A DNA stretch of 8,444 nt from Candidatus Hydrogenedentota bacterium (GCA_011046175.1 DSBB01000428.1:1-8444), one strand, 5' to 3'; shown: positions 1-6,486, counted from the first letter of the stretch. Notes: generated by a model from the sequence alone, not told the origin. Numbers and translations: made by a program.

Positions 1-122
1 ACCGCATTCGCCAATTCCCCCCATGTCATGCGCGTGTTTTTGAATACAACGGCCTCTTCGTCCGGCTTTGTGTTCGCCCATTTCTCCACGTACTGCCATA
101 AGAACCGCTCTTTTTGTTTCAT
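1..122 (-). CDS. AMP-forming acyl-CoA synthetase (ANL superfamily), N-terminal fragment
   Basis: The gene begins at the ATG at 122-120 and runs off the left edge, so only 40 codons are visible. The protein starts MKQKERFLWQYVEKWA and continues with a Lys-Pro-Asp-Glu-Glu-Ala-Val-Val-Phe stretch and then Thr-Trp-Gly-Glu-Leu. This is the usual opening of ANL-superfamily acyl/aryl-CoA ligases: an amphipathic helix, 'kPDeeAvvf', then 'tWgEL'. Enzymes of this family activate a carboxylic acid with ATP as an acyl-adenylate and pass it to CoA; the AMP-binding signature motifs lie outside the window, so substrate class cannot be judged. It starts 17 bp after the MaoC-type gene stops, which indicates co-transcription. 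The Shine-Dalgarno match is weak (TGGA), consistent with translational coupling. It could instead be the adenylation part of a larger multidomain protein. Confidence 0.75.
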   Translation of the reverse strand, partial: MKQKERFLWQYVEKWANTKPDEEAVVFKNTRMTWGELANA

Positions 123-139
123 GATTAATCCATATCGGT

Positions 140-1018
140 TTAAGCGGGGCCAATCTCAACACACCCATCGCTCAATGCCGCTTTTCCCTTATCATTCAAT
201 ACGACAAAATAGTGCCGGCATATTTCGTCCGTCTGTTCTCTTTCCGACAAACGTATCACAATATCCGTGTCCGGCCTGACCATGCCGGTAAATCGGCACT
301 GGACGGCGCGGATACGTCGGGGGTCGTTGCCGGCTTCGGTTGCGGTAATCTGGCTTACCGCCATGGCCAAGGTGCCGGTACCCTGATAGATTATACCCGG
401 CAATCCCACATAATTGGCAAACGCGGGCGAAATGTGAATGGGGAAATGCACGTCCGCGCAGCCGTCGTAGAGATAAGGCGCAAACTTTGATAGATGGATT
501 TTCCTGCTCCACAAGACGTTGTCCGTATCCTTGTTTTTAGCGGACGCCGTGACATCCACGCCCCTGCCGGCATCCGCACACAAAACACCGCGCAGCAGCC
601 CGCCGATATGTTCGGTAAACACCACATTTTCCTTTGCGTCAAGGGCTTTGTAGGCGATGATGAGATGGGTTCCGGCGCGATGCGGCAAAATGGCGGCGAC
701 TTTGCCCTCGATGCGCAGGCGGTCGCCGGGCCGTATGGGCCTCTCCCAGCGCAAATGCTCGCTGAAGTGTACCTGCCGCGCAAGCGCCTCATAGGGGAAA
801 TCGGCGTCTTCCCAGAATTCGTTGAAATGCTCCGATATGCGCCAGGTTAATGCGATGGCCAGCATTGGCGGCGCGATAATGCCCGCCTCGCGGGTGTCAT
901 CAAGATGCCACGGGTTGTCATCGCCGATGGATGCGGCGTAGTTCATGCATTGTCGCGTTGTCACCTCGAGTTCAAGGGGTTTGCAAACCGCTCCGACATA
1001 TTTGGAATCTATTTTCAT
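140..1018 (-). CDS. MaoC-family double-hotdog dehydratase/hydratase
   Basis: This 292-residue protein looks like a two-hotdog-domain (R)-specific enoyl-CoA hydratase or 3-hydroxyacyl dehydratase of the MaoC family. Residues 32-40 read GDDNPWHLD, matching the family active-site motif G-D-x-N-P-x-H-x-D (Asp33, His38). The RPGD turn lies near residues 96-99 and leads into the rest of the first hotdog. A second hotdog begins around residue 170; its equivalent motif reads DVHFPIHIS (189-197), keeping Pro-x-His but with Val where the Asp is expected. It is followed by LPGIIYQGTGTLAMA, the usual 'LPGiihHG' helix region. The ATG start has GGAG at 1028-1031 (minus strand), nine bases upstream. It lies 24 bp after the nucleotide-sugar dehydrogenase homologue and 17 bp before the acyl-CoA synthetase, so all three are probably one transcript. 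The substrate is unknown; a CoA- or carrier-bound acyl chain is the family expectation. Confidence 0.85.
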   Translation of the reverse strand: MKIDSKYVGAVCKPLELEVTTRQCMNYAASIGDDNPWHLDDTREAGIIAPPMLAIALTWRISEHFNEFWEDADFPYEALARQVHFSEHLRWERPIRPGDRLRIEGKVAAILPHRAGTHLIIAYKALDAKENVVFTEHIGGLLRGVLCADAGRGVDVTASAKNKDTDNVLWSRKIHLSKFAPYLYDGCADVHFPIHISPAFANYVGLPGIIYQGTGTLAMAVSQITATEAGNDPRRIRAVQCRFTGMVRPDTDIVIRLSEREQTDEICRHYFVVLNDKGKAALSDGCVEIGPA

Positions 1019-1042
1019 TTTTTTGCGCTCCGAAATGATGCG

Positions 1043-2353
1043 TCAGCCAACGCTTTTGCGTCCGATGCTGAAATAACGGAACCCGTGTCCGGCCAGTACT
1101 GATGGCGTATACAGGTTGCGTCCGTCAAATATTACTTTTTCACGCATGAGCTCCGCCATGCGGCCATAATCCGGGCGACGAAACTCATTCCATTCCGTCA
1201 TAATAACCAGACCGTCGGCATTCTCCAACGCGCCATAGTATTTCGGAGCAATCATGACTGCCTCTCCATACCGCTCCTTGAGTTTCCTGCCGGCGACCGG
1301 GTCGTACACGGTAACCGCCGCGCCCGCGGCGCGCAGGCCATCAATAATATAAATGGCGGGCCCGCCGCGCAAATCATCCGTGCGCGCCTTGAAACTTGCG
1401 CCCCACACCGCCAGGCGTTTTTTGGAGATGTCGGCGCCGTAATACTCAAGAATCTGTTGCAGGAAGTGTTCCCGTTGCTTTTCATTAACCTCGCGTATGG
1501 CGGTAATCAAGTCGCAATTAATGCCCGCCGCAAGAGCGAGTCCTTCGCAGGTGGAAAGATCGCGCGGCAGCCCCACGCCGCCGAAGCCGATGCCGGGAAA
1601 CAGAAAGGTGGGGCCAATGCGATAATCAGCCGCCACCGCCTCACGCACTTCGGCAATGTCGCAGTCATGCGCTTTGCAGATGTCCGCCAGTTGGTTCATC
1701 AGGGATATCCGCGCGGCAAGCATTACATTTGTGGCATACTTTGCCATTTCCGCGCTGCGCCGGCTTATTACGATAAAGGGCTTGCCCGTGCGGAGGAACG
1801 GGCTGTACAGCTCCTTCATGATTTCCCGGACGCGAATGTCTTCACATCCAACCACAATACGGTCGGGACGCAGAAAATCGTCCACGGCCGTGCCTTCTTT
1901 GGTGAAATCAGGATTGACGACAATGTCGTGAGGATGACCGGTGCGCATGCGCATCGTTTCCTCGAGCTTCTCCGCTGTCCCCGGAGGACACGTGGTCCTG
2001 TTGACAATGATGCGGTATCCGTCCATTGCCTCCGCAATCCGTTCCGCAGCGTCAAGAACACCCGATATGTCCGCATGTCCCTGCTCATTCGCCGTGGCGC
2101 CCACGCACAGAAAGACCATGAGGCTTTCAGCGACCGCCTGATCCAAGCGGGTGGTGAAACAGAGCCGCTCCTCTTCGCGATTGCGCGTAATCAACTCTTC
2201 AAGACCGGGTTCGTGCAGCGGCGTCTCACCGGCGTTTAACATCGAGATGCGCGCTTCATCGCGGTCCATGCAAATCACTTGGTGGCCATTCTCAGCAAAA
2301 CAGGTGCCTGTTACCAATCCTTGGTACCCTGTTCCGACTATCGCAATTTTCAT
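1043..2353 (-). CDS. UDP-glucose/nucleotide-sugar dehydrogenase homologue lacking the catalytic cysteine
   Basis: This full-length 436-residue member of the UDP-glucose/GDP-mannose dehydrogenase family starts MKIAIVGTGYQGLVTG, a Rossmann NAD-binding motif. Other family landmarks are EPGLEELI (48-55), NPDFTKEG (147-154), AEMAKYATNVMLAARIS (201-217, with the conserved Lys205 and Asn209), RIGPTFLFPGIGFGG (245-259), FKARTDDLRGGPA (321-333) and TEWNEFR (386-392). The normal enzyme oxidises the sugar C6 alcohol to a carboxylate with two NAD+, through a thiohemiacetal on a cysteine in the motif GGSCFPKD. Here that stretch is GGVGLPRD (258-265): Ser-Cys is Val260-Gly261 (codons GTG GGG at 1576-1571), and Lys is Arg. 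Asp265 is kept. The glutamate expected in NPEF is Asp149. A new Cys122 follows Thr121 in TTCPPGT. The start is supported by GGAG at 2361-2364, seven bases upstream. The family call is secure, but the product may be a sugar aldehyde or something else. It is the first gene of a three-gene operon. Confidence 0.9.
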   Translation of the reverse strand: MKIAIVGTGYQGLVTGTCFAENGHQVICMDRDEARISMLNAGETPLHEPGLEELITRNREEERLCFTTRLDQAVAESLMVFLCVGATANEQGHADISGVLDAAERIAEAMDGYRIIVNRTTCPPGTAEKLEETMRMRTGHPHDIVVNPDFTKEGTAVDDFLRPDRIVVGCEDIRVREIMKELYSPFLRTGKPFIVISRRSAEMAKYATNVMLAARISLMNQLADICKAHDCDIAEVREAVAADYRIGPTFLFPGIGFGGVGLPRDLSTCEGLALAAGINCDLITAIREVNEKQREHFLQQILEYYGADISKKRLAVWGASFKARTDDLRGGPAIYIIDGLRAAGAAVTVYDPVAGRKLKERYGEAVMIAPKYYGALENADGLVIMTEWNEFRRPDYGRMAELMREKVIFDGRNLYTPSVLAGHGFRYFSIGRKSVG

Positions 2354-2550
2354 ATAAATTCTCCGCGTGTAACATCAAACCATTATGGCATGTCCGAGGT
2401 ACTGGCCGCTGCATAGTATTTCCCGGCGCACATGCGCGGTATGCATGATTGGGTTTCCGTGGCGGTTTGGACAATGTTAGCAGGATGTTGTTCTGCAGCG
2501 CAAACAGTGCTGCGATGAAAATCGAAAGAGCAGTGTTCCCGCGCGCCGTT

Positions 2551-2580
2551 TTGCGTCTGACCGCCCCGCCCTTCTATAAT
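2551..2580 (+). promoter_or_regulatory. Putative sigma-70-type promoter for pilB
   Basis: A perfect TATAAT lies at 2575-2580. It is preceded at an 18-bp spacing by TTGCGT (2551-2556), a partial -35 match. Transcription would begin near 2587, giving a leader of about 40 nt to the ATG at 2627. The repeated octamer TGACCGCC occurs at 2558-2565 and 2580-2587, flanking the -10. Confidence 0.6.
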
Positions 2581-2615
2581 GACCGCCTGTTGCATGGTAA
2601 CCACAATACATACGC

Positions 2616-2620
2616 GGGAG
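2616..2620 (+). promoter_or_regulatory. Ribosome binding site deciding the pilB start
   Basis: GGGAG lies six bases before the ATG at 2627. This selects that ATG over the in-frame ATG at 2579, which overlaps the -10 box, lies upstream of the expected transcription start and has no Shine-Dalgarno site. Confidence 0.75.
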
Positions 2621-2626
2621 ATAATT

Positions 2627-4594
2627 ATGGCAACGCAAGACCAAAACGACTACAGTAAGCTGAACGGCGACGAGCTTGTACGGCAGGATATTATCACGCG
2701 CGAAGAATTGGACGCTTTGAGGGCTAGGGAGGTAAGTTCAGGCACGCCTTGGTATAAGCAACTGATTCAACAACGGAAGATAACGTTTCAGACGCTTGAA
2801 AACGTTTTGCGGTATGAGTTTCATTCAAAGGCGTCTCGGGCGGCGCACCAGACGCTGGGCGAAACGCTTTTATCCATGGGAAAAATTACTGAGGAGCAGC
2901 TGGTGCAGGCTCTTGCGGATCAGAAGCGCAACGGTCGTTTGCTGGGAAATATCATCTTGGAAAACGGCTTTTGCACGCGCGAATCCATTGCCCTGGCGCT
3001 GAGCCATCAATACGGAATGGAATATGCCGCGCTGGATGAAACGCCCAGCGATGCGCATGCGTTGCAGGCCGTGCCCGAGAGCCTCGCCCTCAAAAACCAA
3101 ATGTTGCCCGTTTCACTGGAAAACGACAAACTAACCGTACTCATTACAAGCCCGCAACACAGGGAAAGATTAAAGGACGTTGCCGTACTCCTTGGAAAAC
3201 GCATCCATGCGCTATTAACCGCAAGCGAAGACATGGAGCAGGAAATACGTCTTCGTTACAAAGAACTTTCCGAAATTGAAGACGCCGGAAACGGCGCCGG
3301 GAAAACGTCCGGCAAACCGCGAAAGGCGCCTGCGTCGAAACGCTCCGCGGCCGGAGCCGCCCCGACAACGACGCCGCTAAAGCCAACGCCGGTTCCGGCG
3401 TCCATACAGGAAAGCAAATCGCGTTTTGAGGACATTTCAAAGGCCGCCGCCGGAGCATCCGTTGTCAAGATGGTGACAACCATTATCGAGGGCGCCGTAA
3501 ACGCGGGCGCCACCGACATCCATATAGACCCCCAGGAACCCGAGTCGCGGGTGCGATACAGAATAGACGGTGTGTTGCATGATGTGATGAGTATTCCTGA
3601 ACAGCAGCACCACGCAATTGTTTCGCGCATCAAAATTATTTCCGATTTGGATATTACCGAAACGCGACATCCCCAGGATGGTCATATCAGCATGACTCTT
3701 GGCGAACGCGATTTTGACGTGCGCGTTGCCACTTTGCCGACCTATTTGGGCGAAAGGGTTGTGCTCCGCCTGCTTGATCAGGCGGCCGTACTGTCCGGAA
3801 TTAAGGATTTGGGGCTCACCTCTTCAGACGAGGGAAAGGTGCGGCGCATTATCAGTCAGCCCTATGGCATGATCCTGGTTACGGGGCCCACCGGAAGCGG
3901 CAAAACAACCACCCTGTACGCCGCGTTGAACCAGAAAAACGTAATGACGGAGAGTATTGTAACGCTCGAGGACCCGGTGGAATATCAACTGTCCGGCATC
4001 AATCAGGTGCAGATAGAAACAGATATTGACATGACTTTTGCAAACACGTTGCGGGCGGCCATGCGCCAGGATATTGATGTTTTGCTGGTGGGTGAAATTC
4101 GCGACCCGGAAACGGCCCAGATAGCCATTCGCGCCGCGATGACGGGACATCTGGTATTCAGCACGCTTCATACGAACGATGCTCCTGAAGCCATAAGCAC
4201 GTTGCGCAATATGGGCGTGCCGGCCTTTCTTATCGCGTCCGCGTTGACAGCCGTTATCGGGCAGCGTCTTGTGCGCAAGATTTGTCCAGCCTGCAAGAAA
4301 CAATTCAAACCCGGCGCCCCGTTGCTGAAGTCAATCGGCTTGCCTGCGACAGTAAAAAAACTTTACCGCGGCCAGGGTTGCCAGGCGTGCCATTTTACGG
4401 GCAATTCGGGGCGCACCGGCATTTTCGAGGTGTTTGAAGTCACACCGGACATTCGGGAGCGTATCGCCGCCGAGGAACCTATCGAGGCCATTGTCAAGGC
4501 CGCCAAGTTTTCCAGCATGGCCGTCCATTGCCGCGCAAAAGTCAAGGAAGGCATTGTGAACCCTGAAGAGTATTTGCGCGTTATTAGAGTATAG
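2627..4594 (+). CDS. pilB: Type IV pilus/type II secretion assembly ATPase, PilB/GspE family, with tandem MshEN-like modules
   Basis: This 655-residue hexameric motor ATPase powers pilin or pseudopilin polymerisation from the cytoplasmic face of the inner membrane. The C-terminal motor is complete: ATDIHIDP (295-302), Walker A GPTGSGKTT (420-428), Asp box TLEDPVEYQ (446-454), Walker B region DVLLVGEIRDPETA (484-497), His box TGHLVFSTLHTND (506-518), and a tetracysteine zinc site C553-x2-C556 ... C585-x2-C588. The N terminus has two 24-residue helices with L-G-x-x-L-x-x-x-G spacing (76-99 and 105-128), separated by five residues, as in the MshEN cyclic-di-GMP-binding domain. A degenerate copy of the same pair precedes them (about 13-65). 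A Lys/Ala/Pro/Thr-rich linker spans about 221-260. PilB and GspE cannot be told apart here: no pilC, pilT or gsp neighbour is in the window. The start was chosen by the GGGAG site. Confidence 0.92.
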   Translation: MATQDQNDYSKLNGDELVRQDIITREELDALRAREVSSGTPWYKQLIQQRKITFQTLENVLRYEFHSKASRAAHQTLGETLLSMGKITEEQLVQALADQKRNGRLLGNIILENGFCTRESIALALSHQYGMEYAALDETPSDAHALQAVPESLALKNQMLPVSLENDKLTVLITSPQHRERLKDVAVLLGKRIHALLTASEDMEQEIRLRYKELSEIEDAGNGAGKTSGKPRKAPASKRSAAGAAPTTTPLKPTPVPASIQESKSRFEDISKAAAGASVVKMVTTIIEGAVNAGATDIHIDPQEPESRVRYRIDGVLHDVMSIPEQQHHAIVSRIKIISDLDITETRHPQDGHISMTLGERDFDVRVATLPTYLGERVVLRLLDQAAVLSGIKDLGLTSSDEGKVRRIISQPYGMILVTGPTGSGKTTTLYAALNQKNVMTESIVTLEDPVEYQLSGINQVQIETDIDMTFANTLRAAMRQDIDVLLVGEIRDPETAQIAIRAAMTGHLVFSTLHTNDAPEAISTLRNMGVPAFLIASALTAVIGQRLVRKICPACKKQFKPGAPLLKSIGLPATVKKLYRGQGCQACHFTGNSGRTGIFEVFEVTPDIRERIAAEEPIEAIVKAAKFSSMAVHCRAKVKEGIVNPEEYLRVIRV

Positions 4595-4725
4595 ACTCGG
4601 GTAGAAAATAAAGAGTTGGATTGCGTGAACCGCTTCCGGTTTCCGCTTATGAAGGCGCAAGGGTGAAGGATGCAGACGCCGCGTTCTCATCATGCATGGT
4701 CATAATGCCATTTTGCTTCTGTGAT

Positions 4726-4731
4726 AAGGGA
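4726..4731 (+). promoter_or_regulatory. Ribosome binding site deciding the start of the secreted protein gene
   Basis: AAGGGA lies six bases before the ATG at 4738. Starting here places a clean signal peptide at the very N terminus. The same frame is open back to a TTG at 4621, but that extension would put 39 mostly non-hydrophobic residues ahead of the signal peptide. Confidence 0.65.
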
Positions 4732-4737
4732 TTTCTG

Positions 4738-5769
4738 ATGACAAACCGCTTTGTCTTTGTGTTTTTGACGGCCAATATCGTTGCTGTCGCCGCTGTTGCC
4801 GATCCGATGCGCTACCCGTATTGGCAAATGATAAAAGACGTGAACCACAATATTGAGGCGCGCCCGCCGCGACCGTGTAGCGTAAACGACAGTAACGCCA
4901 AAAGCAACATAGAATACCCTTTTGAAATGTTTCGGCATTTGCGCGCAAGCGATGTTTTCCGCGCCGCGCGCGAGGGCGCCCAAGAGGCGCGTTTACAGGC
5001 GGCGCTTGGAAAATCGAAGGAGGAAATTGAAGCGCTTGTCTTTCGCAATGTCGCCATTGCATTGGAATATTTGCCCATGTTGATCCGAAGCGAAAAGGAC
5101 ATTGAAGAACTTTCGCTGTTGCTGGGCAATCGCGAGGAAGACGACGCGCTTCGGCGTTATCTTCTTCAAAACACGTTTCCCGGCTATGCGCCCCAAAGTT
5201 TTCTGTCATTATCGCTCCCTGAACTTATTGATGATAATGCGGACATCTACAGTAAATGGACGTGGTATATGGCCACGCATCCTGCTGAAGAGCCTCGCTT
5301 GCAGTGCATGGCCCTGGAAATATGCTATGCGCGGTTGCGCCGGGATTACCAGCGCATTACAGAAACGAATCCGGCGGTGCGCGAACAGCTCGAGTCGGGC
5401 GCTTCTTTCAGCATCACCGATTTCAGGGAAAGCAGCAACATAGTATTCTCGCGTGAAACGAACGCTGTCGTGCGCGAATTGAGGGGCCGTTTCCATGATT
5501 TTGCCAATGCGATTGCCGGGCACATTGCCAAAGACAGCACCAGGGCGGAAGAGGTCAAAGAGGTCACAAAGGGCATCTTGGAGGACATGCGCGACAACAT
5601 CAAGGGACTCAATAAAAGCGTCATCGAGGACTGTCTTGAAGGAAAGTTTATGCTCAAGACGCCAATCATGAGACCGCCCGCCGCCCAAACGCCGGAATTG
5701 TTTTTTGACGCCACCGATCCGAAACGCCTGGATGATTTAATGCAGGAAATGATCAAGGCAACCCCTTGA
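4738..5769 (+). CDS. Secreted helical protein of unknown function
   Basis: I do not recognise this 343-residue protein. Its N terminus, MTNRFVFVFLTANIVAVAAVA, is a typical Sec signal peptide with an Ala-x-Ala cleavage site after residue 21, so the mature protein should begin DPMRYPYW and act in the periplasm or outside the cell. There is no lipobox cysteine and no other membrane segment. The mature part looks almost wholly alpha-helical and highly charged, with long stretches at about 68-145, 185-220 and 240-300, and a Pro-rich turn near 309-320. Four cysteines (47, 190, 196, 299) could form disulfides. The gene follows pilB on the same strand after 143 bp with no strong terminator or promoter between them, so co-expression is possible but unproven. 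It ends 32 bp before the convergent gene. Possible roles are accessory factor for the pilus/secretion machine or an unrelated periplasmic protein. Confidence 0.8.
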   Translation: MTNRFVFVFLTANIVAVAAVADPMRYPYWQMIKDVNHNIEARPPRPCSVNDSNAKSNIEYPFEMFRHLRASDVFRAAREGAQEARLQAALGKSKEEIEALVFRNVAIALEYLPMLIRSEKDIEELSLLLGNREEDDALRRYLLQNTFPGYAPQSFLSLSLPELIDDNADIYSKWTWYMATHPAEEPRLQCMALEICYARLRRDYQRITETNPAVREQLESGASFSITDFRESSNIVFSRETNAVVRELRGRFHDFANAIAGHIAKDSTRAEEVKEVTKGILEDMRDNIKGLNKSVIEDCLEGKFMLKTPIMRPPAAQTPELFFDATDPKRLDDLMQEMIKATP

Positions 5770-5801
5770 ATGCCGAGCGGTTCGCTCTGTATCAAGCCCC
5801 G

Positions 5802-6452
5802 CTAAAGCGCCAGGAAGTTGCGTATCTTTTCCGTTTGCCGTATGCGCTTGGGAATTTCTTCAGGCACAAGGCGTTCTTCTTTGCCCACCGCCACCCAGCC
5901 GGAATCCAATTCAACCGACAAATCAGGGTGTTTCGTCATGTACTCGATAAGGGCGGCATTGCACATACTCCTCGCAAAATGTTCATTCGTGGTAAATACG
6001 CCGAACATCTCGGAAAATCCCTCGATGTCCAGAAAGATTTCCTCGTAGCCGACTATTTGCCCCAGCACCGTCAACATGGAACGCGGGTAAATACGCAATG
6101 AAGGACAGGCGATATTATGTCGGAATACGACAAAGCTGCAATAGTGCCACGTTTTTTCCTTGGCCATGCCGGTGCTGAACATATAATCAAAGACGAACGT
6201 TTCGATTTGACGATAATGTCCCCAGAGGATGTTGAACGCGTGGCGGCCGCGGCCTCTGCGTTGCTGTCTCAAAAATGCAAAGCGCCTTGGAATCGCGTAA
6301 CTGCGGTAATAATATTGAAAGCCGAGGTGGGTGGCGATCTCCAGAAATGCGCGTCGCCGCAGGAAATGGTAATAAAACACCAAACTGACGGCGAGCACCA
6401 GCACGCCGCCTATAAACAGCAAAAAAAGAATATCGGAGAATGTATCGTCCAA
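5802..6452 (-). CDS. Membrane-anchored protein of unknown function (TTG start)
   Basis: This 216-residue protein has one N-terminal membrane segment (about residues 8-29, rich in Leu/Val/Phe) followed by LRRR, so the bulk probably faces the cytoplasm. The soluble part has a Tyr/Arg-rich patch (45-70), then an alternating strand-like region (NILWGHYRQIETFVFDY, 74-90) and CPSLRIYP (116-123). It resembles, from memory, hypothetical proteins seen in planctomycetes and other environmental bacteria, with an 'fDY.f.tg..k....h..s' core; I know no function for them. The start codon is TTG (6452-6450), supported by GGAAG eight bases upstream. The frame extends only ten codons further before a stop and has no ATG or GTG there. 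It follows the aminotransferase on the same strand after 88 bp but has its own promoter-like site, so it may be transcribed alone or by read-through. Confidence 0.78.
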   Translation of the reverse strand: MDDTFSDILFLLFIGGVLVLAVSLVFYYHFLRRRAFLEIATHLGFQYYYRSYAIPRRFAFLRQQRRGRGRHAFNILWGHYRQIETFVFDYMFSTGMAKEKTWHYCSFVVFRHNIACPSLRIYPRSMLTVLGQIVGYEEIFLDIEGFSEMFGVFTTNEHFARSMCNAALIEYMTKHPDLSVELDSGWVAVGKEERLVPEEIPKRIRQTEKIRNFLAL

Positions 6453-6460
6453 ATAAGTTG

Positions 6461-6465
6461 CTTCC
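6461..6465 (-). promoter_or_regulatory. Ribosome binding site supporting the TTG start
   Basis: On the minus strand GGAAG lies eight bases before the TTG at 6452-6450. With a TAA stop in frame about ten codons upstream and no ATG or GTG in between, it settles TTG as the initiation codon. Confidence 0.6.
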
Positions 6466-6486
6466 GCTACGCAAAAATGCGCTTAT

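Larger units (their letters stand above)
2354..2626. other. Divergent intergenic region between the dehydrogenase operon and pilB
   Basis: No convincing gene lies in these 273 bases. The plus-strand side carries the pilB promoter (2551-2580), 8-bp direct repeats and the pilB Shine-Dalgarno site. For the minus-strand operon there is a good ribosome site (2361-2364) and a possible -10, CATAAT (minus strand, plus coordinates 2382-2387), but no acceptable -35, so I do not call that promoter. A short hairpin-capable repeat, GCAGCGC / GTGCTGC with one mismatch, sits at 2495-2513; its role is unknown. Confidence 0.6.

Noticed and set aside
1457..2239. A 260-codon open frame on the plus strand
   Set aside because: It is wholly antisense to the dehydrogenase homologue, which has clear family motifs; the plus-strand translation has no recognisable pattern.
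2579..2626. Upstream ATG at 2579 as the pilB start
   Set aside because: It overlaps the -10 box and has no ribosome site; the ATG at 2627 has GGGAG at ideal spacing.
2449..2658. A 69-codon plus-strand frame upstream of pilB
   Set aside because: It spans the pilB promoter and overlaps the pilB start in another frame; no ribosome site or family pattern.
3824..4303. A 159-codon open frame on the minus strand
   Set aside because: It is antisense to the ATPase motor domain including the Asp, Walker B and His boxes; a shadow frame.
4696..4714. Stem ATGGT/GCCAT followed by TTTT after pilB, considered as a terminator; also CATAAT at 4701-4706 as a -10
   Set aside because: The stem is five pairs with one G-T wobble, and the CATAAT has no -35 at proper spacing.
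5775..5787. Hairpin GAGCG-GTT-CGCTC between two convergent genes, considered as a bidirectional terminator
   Set aside because: The stem is only five base pairs and no T-run follows on either strand, so I cannot support it as a terminator.
5209..5795. Minus-strand frames of about 150 codons opposite the secreted protein gene
   Set aside because: The plus-strand frame has a signal peptide and a Shine-Dalgarno site; the antisense frames lack both.
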